The translations under genes were made by a program, and so were the position numbers. Positions 15,526 to 22,069 of a stretch of DNA of 23,282 nucleotides are shown piece after piece. The DNA is taken from positions 1 to 23,282 of the forward strand of contig SDZP01000012.1 of assembly GCA_004144935.1 (NCBI GenBank), in the 5' to 3' direction. The notes under the pieces are model-generated. The model did no database searches and was not told the DNA's origin. It was given only the letters and a program-made list of their open reading frames with translations. Position 1 is the stretch's first letter, and each line of letters begins with the position of its first letter. The DNA is from Caulobacteraceae bacterium (GTDB lineage: Bacteria > Pseudomonadota > Alphaproteobacteria > Caulobacterales > Caulobacteraceae).

Positions 15526-15947
15526 GTCGAGGCGGGTCGCTTGCCGGCCCGCCCTGTCGCCACCGTAGCCGCCAGCAGGCCGACGGCGATGGGCATCAGG
15601 TTCTGGGCATAGCTGGGCCCCAGCACCTTCAGCATGTCGGCGTTGGTCTCGTCGACATTGATGAGACCGCGGTTGCTGAACGCGAGCAGGGTGACCAGCA
15701 GGCCAAGGCCGATCGCCAGGATCGCGATGATGTTCAAGGAGCGGTTGGCTTCGCCCAGGCGATTGGGCAGCAGGGCGGCCCTGCCCAGCGTCGCGAACAA
15801 CAGAACGACCGCCGCCTTGGTCATCAGGTCGGCGTCGAGCAGCAGCGACGGCAGGTCCTGGAAGACCTCGCTGTAGACCGCTACGCCGATGATGGCGGCG
15901 AAGGCGACCACGGTCGCTGCGCCGAGCGCCAGGGGCAGGGGTCTCAT
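15522..15947 (-). CDS. Small multi-pass membrane protein of unknown function
   Basis: A 141-residue protein with four hydrophobic stretches (about 7-25, 43-58, 72-93 and 113-131). A polar loop NRGLINVDETNADMLKVLG lies before the last helix, and a basic C-terminus ends GRAGKRPAST. I do not recognise a family. The start at 15947 gives a good N-terminal helix (MRPLPLALGAATVVAFAAII). Its stop codon (TAA, 15524-15522) overlaps the stop of the convergent methyltransferase gene, leaving no room for a terminator. The upstream neighbour on the same strand, an FAD monooxygenase, ends 72 bases before it, so co-transcription is possible. Confidence 0.7.
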   Translation of the reverse strand: MRPLPLALGAATVVAFAAIIGVAVYSEVFQDLPSLLLDADLMTKAAVVLLFATLGRAALLPNRLGEANRSLNIIAILAIGLGLLVTLLAFSNRGLINVDETNADMLKVLGPSYAQNLMPIAVGLLAATVATGRAGKRPAST

Positions 15948-16019
15948 GTCAGGTGCGCACCCAGAGAGCGTGCAGTGACCATACCGACCGGCACCGGGCT
16001 GACAATCACCGGGCCGCGC

Positions 16020-17555
16020 TCAGGCCGCCGATCGCGCCGCCTTCGCCGTGGCCGGGCCGTAGAGGAATTCCGGGGCGTCGAGGTCGACCTTGGGCAGGGC
16101 GTCCTTTTCGGCCCAGTAGTCCTGGGTGTGGCGCCATTCGGGCCGGTCGCCGGCCCTGGGCAGCAGGTGCATGCCGCGCATCAGGTAGCCCGGATTGAAG
16201 TTCTCCGGGTCGATCCAGGGCAGCAGCTGCATGCCCTCGTCCTCGGGCCGCAGGGTCGGTTCGACCCGGACCGCGCCCCTCGCCTTCATGTGGTTGAGCA
16301 GCCGGCAGACGAAATCGCCCAGCAGGTCGGCCCGCAGGGTCCAGCTGGCGCGGAAATAGCCCATCACCCAGACCATGTTGGGCACGCCGGTGAACATCAT
16401 GCCGCGGTAGGTGACGGTCTTCGAGAAGTCGACCGGTTCGCCGTCGACCTTGAAGGCGATGTCGCCCATGACGTTGAGGTCGAAGCCGGTGGCGGTGATG
16501 ACCACGTCGGCCTCCAGTTCCTGGCCGGACTTGAGCAGGATGCCCTTTTCCGTGAAGCGCTCGATGTGGTCGGTGACGACGCTGGCCTGGCCCTTTGTCA
16601 CCGCCTGGAAGATGTCGCCGTCGGGCACGAAGGCGATCCGCTGGCGCCAGGGCCGGTAGCTGGGGGTGAAGTGCTTCTCCACGGCGTCCGTCGGCAGGAA
16701 CATCGAGACCCCGGCCAGCAGCTCGGCCTTGACGGTGTCGGGCTCCTCGATCGAGCGGCGGGTGAAGGCGGCCTGGTCGAACAGCACCTTGCGGCGGACC
16801 AGCTCGTGGATCCATTCCTCCGGCGCGTCCAGCTCGCGCAGCAGGTTGGCCAGTTCGTTCTCGTTGCGCCCCGGAATGAAGTAGGTCGGCGAGCGCTGCA
16901 GCAGGGTGACGTGGCCGCAGTCGTCGGCGATGGCCGGCACCAGGGTCGCCGCCGTGGCGCCGGAGCCGATGACGATGACGGTCTTGCCCTTCAGGTCGAT
17001 GTCGTCGGTCCAGGTCTGCGGATGCACGATCTGGCCCTTGAAGTCGGCCATGCCCGGCCATTCAGGGGTGTAGCCCTGCGAATGACGGTAGTAGCCCTGG
17101 CACATCCACAGGAAGTTGGCGGTGATGCGGACCGGTTCGTTGGCCTCGCCGCGGACGGCGTCGATGGTCCAGAGGTTGTCCTCGCTCGACCATTCCGCCC
17201 GCTCGATGCGATTGTTGTAGCGGATGTGGCGGGCCAGATCGTTCTCCTCGATCACCTCGCCCATGTAGTCGAGGATCTCGCGGGCGGTGGCGATCGGCGG
17301 GCCGACCCAGGGCTTGAAGCGGTAGCCGAAGGTGTAGAGGTCGCTGTCGGAGCGGATGCCCGGGTACTTGTGGGTCAGCCAGGTGCCGCCGAAGCTCTCC
17401 AGCGTCTCCAGCACCACGAAGCTGCGGTCCGGGCACTGCTGCTGCAGGTGGTAGGCGGCGCCGACGCCGGAGATGCCGGCCCCCACGACAAGGACGTCGA
17501 AGTGCTCGGTGGCCTGGCTTGAGGCGGCGGCCGGGGCGAAGGCGGTGTCGCTCAT
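16020..17555 (-). CDS. EthA-like flavin-containing Baeyer-Villiger monooxygenase
   Basis: A 511-residue FAD/NADPH enzyme. The FAD-binding GAGISG is at 25-30 after HFDVLVVG. The Baeyer-Villiger signature FxGxxxHxxxW is complete at 172-182 (FKGQIVHPQTW). The NADPH-binding GSGATA is at 197-202. GGTWL at 56-60 followed by YPGIRSDSDLYTFGYRF (64-80) strongly resembles mycobacterial EthA, as does LLQRSPTYF later. Such enzymes insert oxygen next to a ketone or oxidise sulfur compounds; the natural substrate here is unknown. The ATG at 17555 has AAGGGA 7 bases before it. The upstream gap contains a perfect FNR-type box at 17631-17644, 76 bases before the start, so oxygen-linked control is plausible. 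Length fits the EthA group. Confidence 0.93.
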   Translation of the reverse strand: MSDTAFAPAAASSQATEHFDVLVVGAGISGVGAAYHLQQQCPDRSFVVLETLESFGGTWLTHKYPGIRSDSDLYTFGYRFKPWVGPPIATAREILDYMGEVIEENDLARHIRYNNRIERAEWSSEDNLWTIDAVRGEANEPVRITANFLWMCQGYYRHSQGYTPEWPGMADFKGQIVHPQTWTDDIDLKGKTVIVIGSGATAATLVPAIADDCGHVTLLQRSPTYFIPGRNENELANLLRELDAPEEWIHELVRRKVLFDQAAFTRRSIEEPDTVKAELLAGVSMFLPTDAVEKHFTPSYRPWRQRIAFVPDGDIFQAVTKGQASVVTDHIERFTEKGILLKSGQELEADVVITATGFDLNVMGDIAFKVDGEPVDFSKTVTYRGMMFTGVPNMVWVMGYFRASWTLRADLLGDFVCRLLNHMKARGAVRVEPTLRPEDEGMQLLPWIDPENFNPGYLMRGMHLLPRAGDRPEWRHTQDYWAEKDALPKVDLDAPEFLYGPATAKAARSAA

Positions 17556-17630
17556 GATCGTTTCCCTTGCACCGCCTCTCGGATGGGGCGGCCCTTGCGC
17601 GAAGTCTGCGTCCGGGCGGGGCGCTTCCCT

Positions 17631-17644
17631 TTGATCCGGATCAA
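17631..17644. promoter_or_regulatory. Perfect FNR/FixK-type binding site
   Basis: TTGATCCGGATCAA is a perfect 14-bp palindrome matching the FNR/FixK consensus TTGAT-N4-ATCAA. It lies in the divergent gap between the EthA-like monooxygenase and the LprI-like gene. An AT-rich stretch at 17662-17670 could be a -10 region for the plus gene, putting the box near -37 to -42, the class II activator position. A second dyad TGATC-ATC-GATCA is at 17651-17663 but has a 5-base rather than 4-base core. Confidence 0.65.
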
Positions 17645-17748
17645 CTCAGGTGATCATCGATCATAAATATTGGCCAGCCCTTTTGCGCCGGTCAGGCAAG
17701 GTTCATGTTCGCGGCCGCAGCCTGATGGACCTTTCGATGGAGCCCGAC

Positions 17749-18120
17749 ATGCGCCTGACCTCCCTTGCTCTCGCCTCGATGATCGCGCTCGGCGCCCAGG
17801 TCGCCGTCCTGGCGCTGCCCACCGCCGCCTCGGCCGCCAGCTTCGATTGCCGCAGGGCCGCGACCGGCACCGAGCGGGCGATCTGCGCCACCACCAGCCT
17901 CAACGATCGCGACGTTCAGATGGCCCAGCTCTACGGCATTGTCCGCAAGCTGGTGCCGATGGGGACGCGGGGCGCGATCATGGACCGCCAGTCGGTCTGG
18001 ATCCGCGAGCGCAACCGCTGCGGCGCCGACCGGGCCTGCATTGGAAAGTCTTACGACCGACGCATCGCCGAGCTCTACCGGGTGCTCGAGGAGCGGGTCT
18101 ATCCGCAGGGGCCGTTCTAG
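17749..18120 (+). CDS. LprI-like (lysozyme-inhibitor-type, DUF1311-related) periplasmic protein
   Basis: A 123-residue protein with a signal peptide (about 1-30, ending TAASAA) and a small Cys-rich domain. Four Cys (34, 46, 91 and 97) fit two disulfides. The pattern C..A.T..E..IC....L..RD.Q.A.LY, then RQSVWIRERNRCGADRACI and YDRRIAEL, is that of the LprI/DUF1311 domain. Mycobacterial LprI inhibits lysozyme, but most family members have no proven role. The frame is open upstream to 17650; the start at 17749 is chosen because GGAG (17739-17742) sits 6 bases before it and the signal peptide then begins at once. Its stop codon overlaps that of convergent ubiA by 3 bases. Confidence 0.82.
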   Translation: MRLTSLALASMIALGAQVAVLALPTAASAASFDCRRAATGTERAICATTSLNDRDVQMAQLYGIVRKLVPMGTRGAIMDRQSVWIRERNRCGADRACIGKSYDRRIAELYRVLEERVYPQGPF

Positions 18121-19097
18121 AAGCCGGCGGGCCGCCAGAGGCCGGCGACCAGGCTGACCGCCAGCACGGCGCCGGCCCAGACGTTCGACTTGAAAAGGGC
18201 CAGCGCGCCTTGCGGATCGTCCAGCCGCAGGGCCGCCGCCTGGCGTGACAGCAGCAGGCCGAACAGCGCCAGCGGCGGCAGGGCCAGGGGGCCAAGGCCG
18301 CCGAGCCAGCCGGCGGCCAGCACCAGGCAGAAGCAGAGGCCATAGAAGACCATCACGCCGCGATTGGCCTTGTCCCCCAGCCGCCGGGCCGAGGACTTGA
18401 CCCCGGCCAGGGCGTCGTCCTCGAGATCCTGCACCGCGTAGATGGTGTCGTAGCCGAGGGTCCAGAAGATCAGGCCGGCGTAGAGGATGACGGCGGGCCA
18501 GGCGGCCAGCGGCCGGGACAGCGGCTCGGGCGCGAGGCCGGCGAGGCTGAGCAGGGTCGGCCCGCCGAGCGCGGCGGCGAACCCCAGCGGCGCCCCCCAG
18601 TTGAAGGTCAGGCCGAGCCAGGCCTGCGGCCACCAGGTAATCCGCTTCATGAACGGGTAGGCGGCGACCAGGGCCAGGGAGGCGACGCCGAGGCCGACCG
18701 CCCACAGGTTCATGGTCAGCAGGATGAACAGGCTGACCAGGGAACAGCCGATCAGGAAGCTCCAGGCCTGCTTGACGCTGATCAGCCCGGCCGGGATCGG
18801 GCGCTGGGCGGTGCGGGCGACCTGGGCGTCGAAGTCGCGGTCGACGATGTCGTTGAAGGCGCAGCCGGCGGCCCGCATCAAGGCGGCGCCGACCAGGAAC
18901 TGGACCAGCAGGACCAGGTCCGGCCAGCGGTGCTGCATCGACCCGGCCAGGGCAATGCCCATCCAGCCCGGCAGCATCAACAGCCAGATGCCGGCCGGCC
19001 TGTCGAAACGGCCAAGCTTCAGCCACGGCCGCAGCGCCGGCGGCGCATGGCGGTCCACCCAGTTGGTCGGGGCGGCGTCTGGCAGGACGTGAGTCAT
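18117..19097 (-). CDS. ubiA: 4-hydroxybenzoate polyprenyltransferase UbiA
   Basis: A 326-residue inner-membrane prenyltransferase that joins a polyprenyl chain to 4-hydroxybenzoate early in ubiquinone synthesis. Both Asp-rich Mg-diphosphate motifs are present: NDIVDRDFD at 82-90 and DTIYAVQDLEDD at 217-228, with RPIPAGLIS at 99-107 between them, as in UbiA. Several hydrophobic helices cover the rest. The open frame reaches 19190, but the ATG at 19097 (MTHVLPDAAPTNW) gives the usual UbiA length; upstream codons look like non-coding translation. Its stop codon overlaps the LprI-like gene's stop. The next step that UbiD performs is encoded about 13.5 kb away in this window, so the pathway genes are near each other but not one operon. 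Confidence 0.95.
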   Translation of the reverse strand: MTHVLPDAAPTNWVDRHAPPALRPWLKLGRFDRPAGIWLLMLPGWMGIALAGSMQHRWPDLVLLVQFLVGAALMRAAGCAFNDIVDRDFDAQVARTAQRPIPAGLISVKQAWSFLIGCSLVSLFILLTMNLWAVGLGVASLALVAAYPFMKRITWWPQAWLGLTFNWGAPLGFAAALGGPTLLSLAGLAPEPLSRPLAAWPAVILYAGLIFWTLGYDTIYAVQDLEDDALAGVKSSARRLGDKANRGVMVFYGLCFCLVLAAGWLGGLGPLALPPLALFGLLLSRQAAALRLDDPQGALALFKSNVWAGAVLAVSLVAGLWRPAGF

Positions 19098-19195
19098 GGC
19101 GCTGTTATCGCGGGTCTGAAGCCGATGGCAAAGGTGGTTGGGTGCGCCTTGTCGAAGCGGTGGCCGGAGGTCGAGGCTCCTTCTCTCCACCGCTC

Positions 19196-19310
19196 ATCCC
19201 GGCGAAGGCCGGGATCCAGCGCACCCACGGGATTTGGGTTGTTGGATCACCGTTCTTGTCAGGCCGGCCGGCTTTTGTGCGTCCCGCTTGATCCCGGCCT
19301 TCGCCGGGAT
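19196..19310. repeat. Paired inverted hairpin element (REP/BIME-like), copy 2
   Basis: Two 20-base hairpins, ATCCCGGC/GCCGGGAT, lie at 19196-19215 (loop GAAG) and 19291-19310 (loop CTTC). They are exact reverse complements of each other, 75 bases apart. The element fills most of the 229-base gap between the TetR gene stop (19327) and the ubiA start. It shares CCGCTCATCC before, and GGATCCA after, the stem with the element at 857-928, at the same spacing, so both belong to one family. Confidence 0.75.
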
Positions 19311-19326
19311 GGGCGGAGAAAGGGGG

Positions 19327-19896
19327 TCATGGCTTCGCCGGCCGCAAGCCGTCCATCAGCACATCGACCAGCCGCCGGGCGCTGTCGGCCCAGTCCGGTT
19401 CGCCGGCGCCGAAGCTGAAGCCGCTGAGCAGGCGCTTGATGTCGCCGGCCTCGATGTCGGGGCGGATATCGCCGGCGGCGCGGGCGGCCCCGACCAGGGC
19501 GTCGAGCGCCTCGGTGATCAGCTGGCCGGAAACGGCGTAGAGGTCATCGCGTGGCCCGGCCAGGGCGGCGACGATCAGCTTCTTGGCGGCCATGTAGTCG
19601 ACGAGCAGATGCATCCACTGGCGGAGGGCCTCGCCCGGCCGATGGTCGGCCAGCAGGGCCGGAACCGTGGCGGCCAGGGCCTCGACCTCGCGGCGATAGA
19701 CGGCGCCGACCAGGGCGTCCCGGGTCGGGAAGTGGCGGTACAGGGTGCCGATGCCGACCTCGGCCCGGCGGGCGATCTCGTCGAGCGTGACGTCCGGGCC
19801 CGTCTCGCCGAACCCGGCCCGGGCCGCCTCGATCAGGCGCTCGCGATTGCGCTGGCTGTCGGCGCGGGGCTTGCGAGCGGCAATATCGGCGGACAA
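19327..19896 (-). CDS. TetR/AcrR family transcriptional repressor
   Basis: A 189-residue repressor with an N-terminal helix-turn-helix at about 36-60 (VTLDEIARRAEVGIGTLYRH followed by FPTRDAL), preceded by RERLIEAARAGFGETG, as in TetR proteins. The C-terminal ligand domain (about 70-189) is helical; its ligand is unknown. The frame continues up to 19977, but TTG at 19896 is preferred as start: AAGGAG (19911-19906) is 9 bases before it, and starting further up would run the gene through the operator dyads. It is divergent from an SDR dehydrogenase gene with two matching palindromes in between, so it probably represses itself and the dehydrogenase. Confidence 0.88.
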   Translation of the reverse strand: MSADIAARKPRADSQRNRERLIEAARAGFGETGPDVTLDEIARRAEVGIGTLYRHFPTRDALVGAVYRREVEALAATVPALLADHRPGEALRQWMHLLVDYMAAKKLIVAALAGPRDDLYAVSGQLITEALDALVGAARAAGDIRPDIEAGDIKRLLSGFSFGAGEPDWADSARRLVDVLMDGLRPAKP

Positions 19897-19916
19897 GACA
19901 AACGACTCCTTGCTAA

Positions 19917-19957
19917 ACGGAGGAACCCTCCGTATATGAAGCGGAGACCTCCTCCGT
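19917..19957. promoter_or_regulatory. Two dyad operators, probable TetR binding sites
   Basis: Site 1 (19917-19933) is ACGGAGG-AAC-CCTCCGT, a perfect 7-bp inverted repeat with a 3-base centre. Site 2 (19941-19957) is GCGGAGA-CCT-CCTCCGT, the same pattern with two changed bases in one arm. Centres are 24 bp apart. They lie in the divergent region between the TetR and SDR genes, with AT-rich TATATG and TTTATA next to them as possible -10 elements. Confidence 0.7.
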
Positions 19958-20012
19958 TTTATAGGCGCGGCCGTCATTTGGCAATGTGCGCGGCGAGGTC
20001 GGGAGAGCCATC

Positions 20013-20969
20013 ATGAGCAAGACCTTTGGAGCCACCTCCACCACCGACGACGTCCTGGACGGCGTCGACCTCAGCGGCAAGCGCATCCTGGTGACCGGCG
20101 TCTCCGCCGGCCTGGGCGTCGAGACCGCCCGGGTCCTGGCCGCCCACGGCGCGACCGTCGTCGGCGCCGCCCGCGATCTGAAGAAGGCGCAGGCGGCCAC
20201 CCAGGTGGTCCGCGACCAGGCCGCCAACGGCGGCTCGTTGGAGCTGATCGAACTGGACCTGGCGTCGCTGAAGAGCGTTCGCGCCGCCGCCGACCGGCTG
20301 GTCGCCGATGGCCGGACGTTCGATGTGGTGATCAACAACGCCGGCGTCATGGCCTGCCCGAAGGGCGTGACCGAGGACGGCTTCGAGACCCAGTTCGGCA
20401 CCAATCACCTGGGCCATTTCGTCTTCACCAACCGCATCGCCTCGCTGATCAAGCCGGGCGGCCGGGTGGTCAACCTGGCCTCCGCCGGCCACCGGTTCTC
20501 GGACGTGAACCTCGACGATCCGAACTTCGAGACCACCGAATACACCGAGTTCGGCGCCTATGGCCGCAGCAAGACCGCCAACGTCCTGTTCGCCGTGGAG
20601 TTCGACCGCCGCCACAAGGATCGCGGCGTCCGCGCCATCGCGGTGCATCCGGGCGGCATCCAGACCGAGCTTGGCCGTCACATGACGCCCGAGATCACCC
20701 AGGCGATGATCGACTCGATCACCAAATCCCAGCCGGCCGGCGAGGGCTTCCAGTGGAAGACCATCCCGCAGGGCGCGGCGACCTCGGTCTGGGCCGCCAT
20801 CGTCGCCGATGTGAACGCGGTCGGCGGCCTCTACTGCGAGGACTGCCATTTGGCCGAACTGCAGAACGAACCCGGCCTGCGCGGCGGCGTGCGCAGCTAC
20901 GCCATCGATCCGGACAACGCCAAGGCCCTCTGGGCCAAGAGCGAGGAGATGGTCGGGGAGACCTTCTGA
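20013..20969 (+). CDS. Short-chain dehydrogenase/reductase, TetR-linked
   Basis: A 318-residue SDR of the longer, retinol-dehydrogenase/WWOX-like type. The NAD(P) motif TGVSAGLG is at 28-35, NNAG at 108-111, N131 in NHLGHF, and the catalytic S157, Y183 and K187 (YGRSK) are all present. It is an NAD(P)-dependent alcohol/ketone oxidoreductase with unknown substrate. The ATG at 20013 is chosen over an upstream in-frame codon at 19986 because GGGAGAG precedes it by about 6 bases. It is transcribed divergently from the TetR gene across two matching dyads, so it is most likely induced when the repressor binds its ligand, which may be the enzyme's substrate or a related compound. Confidence 0.92.
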   Translation: MSKTFGATSTTDDVLDGVDLSGKRILVTGVSAGLGVETARVLAAHGATVVGAARDLKKAQAATQVVRDQAANGGSLELIELDLASLKSVRAAADRLVADGRTFDVVINNAGVMACPKGVTEDGFETQFGTNHLGHFVFTNRIASLIKPGGRVVNLASAGHRFSDVNLDDPNFETTEYTEFGAYGRSKTANVLFAVEFDRRHKDRGVRAIAVHPGGIQTELGRHMTPEITQAMIDSITKSQPAGEGFQWKTIPQGAATSVWAAIVADVNAVGGLYCEDCHLAELQNEPGLRGGVRSYAIDPDNAKALWAKSEEMVGETF

Positions 20970-20989
20970 CGGTGTGATTGCGCGCGGTT

Positions 20990-21143
20990 CCTCCCCCACC
21001 GGGGAGGGGGACCGCGCGCGAATACGCGCGGGTGGAGGGGGGGCCGCACCAGCTGTGCAACGGCACACAGGTTTACCCGTCGACGTGAGCGGTGACCCCT
21101 CCGTCAGCGCCTCCGCCGCTGCCACCTCCCCCGATGGGGGAGG
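20990..21143. repeat. GC-rich inverted-repeat element between convergent SDR genes
   Basis: The outer hairpins are CCTCCCC-CACC-GGGGAGG (20990-21007) and CCTCCCCC-GAT-GGGGGAGG (21125-21143), which are near reverse complements of each other. Inside are CCGCGCG/CGCGCGG (21012-21018 and 21025-21031) and TGTGC-AACG-GCACA (21054-21067). Similar CTCCCCC...GGGGGAG repeats with an internal CCCTCCGTCAGCGC stretch are familiar from alphaproteobacterial genomes. It may stop transcription from both sides. Confidence 0.65.
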
Positions 21144-21154
21144 ACCTTCACCCC

Positions 21155-21913
21155 CTAAAAATCCACCCGCTGCGTCACCGCCCCGTCGCAGATCAGGTTG
21201 GCGCCCGAGATATAGATGGCGCGCGGGCTGGCCAGGAAGACGGCGGCGTTGGCGATCTCTTCGGGGCCCCCAAGCCGGCCCAGCGGGCTGGCCTTCAGGA
21301 CGGCCTCGAAGCGGTCGGGCATATGCTGCTCGACCATGTCCCACACCCCGCCCTTGAAGTAGATCGGCCCCGGGGCGACGACATTGGCGCGGATGTTGCG
21401 CGGGCCCAGGTCGCGGGCGAGATTCTTCACATAGGGGATCAGGGCCGCCTTCACCGAGGCGTAGGGCCGGCGTGGCCCGGAAATCTCGACGGCAGACACC
21501 GTGCCGATGACGATGATCGAGCCGCCGTCGCCCAGCCTGCCGGCCGCCGCCTCGCAGCCCTCGATGGTGCGCAGGATGTCGACCTCGACCGCCTGCTTCC
21601 AGGCCGCCGGCTCGTTGCCCAGCCCCATCGCCCCGCTGACGTTGGAGACGAAGATGTCCAGGCCGCCCAGCGCCTCGGCGGCGCGGTCGACGAGACCGGC
21701 CAGCGCGCCTTCGGCCGAGACATCCAGGGTTTCGCCCCAGGCCTTTACGCCCGTCGCCTGCAGGGCCGCGACGGCCTCACTGACCTGATCGGGGTTACGG
21801 GCGCAAAGGGCGACATCGCACCCCTCGGCGGCCAGCAGGTCGGCGATGGCGCGGCCGATGCCGCGGGTGCCGCCAGTGACGAGGGCGCGCTTGCCCTTGA
21901 GGCCGAGGTCCAT
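21155..21913 (-). CDS. Short-chain dehydrogenase/reductase (FabG-like subgroup)
   Basis: A 252-residue classical SDR with TGGTRGIG at 13-20, catalytic S140 and YASVK (Y151, K155), and a C-terminal substrate part ending SGANLICDGAVTQRVDF, as in FabG-like enzymes. The usual NNAG turn is replaced by SNVSG at 90-94, an uncommon variant. Substrate and pathway are unknown. The ATG at 21913 is chosen because GGGAGA lies upstream and the fold starts at MDLGLKGKRALVTG; the frame is open further up to 21985. It faces the TetR-linked SDR tail to tail across a hairpin repeat and is divergent from an ABC exporter gene, with a 156-base gap between starts. Confidence 0.92.
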   Translation of the reverse strand: MDLGLKGKRALVTGGTRGIGRAIADLLAAEGCDVALCARNPDQVSEAVAALQATGVKAWGETLDVSAEGALAGLVDRAAEALGGLDIFVSNVSGAMGLGNEPAAWKQAVEVDILRTIEGCEAAAGRLGDGGSIIVIGTVSAVEISGPRRPYASVKAALIPYVKNLARDLGPRNIRANVVAPGPIYFKGGVWDMVEQHMPDRFEAVLKASPLGRLGGPEEIANAAVFLASPRAIYISGANLICDGAVTQRVDF

Positions 21914-22069
21914 GATGTCTTCTCCCGTGAGGTCTGTTGGTTGGACCCATCCAGCCGCGTAACGCCCCGCCCTGTCCAGCGCCAAGCCTGTCTCCGGAAA
22001 GCCGCGACCGTACTATTTCCCCTCGCCACCCTCCCGCCGAACGCCGCTCTCGCCTATGTCGGGCGCCTC

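Noticed and set aside
17651..17663. Second FNR-type site TGATCATCGATCA
   Set aside because: The half-sites TGAT and ATCA are 5 bases apart rather than 4, which does not fit the FNR/FixK spacing.
17650..17748. Upstream GTG or ATG starts for the LprI-like protein
   Set aside because: They would place 8 to 33 polar residues before the signal peptide and have poorer ribosome sites than the ATG at 17749.
19138..20016. 292-codon plus-strand frame across the hairpin element and TetR gene
   Set aside because: It runs through the repeat and antisense to a clear TetR gene; no motif supports it.
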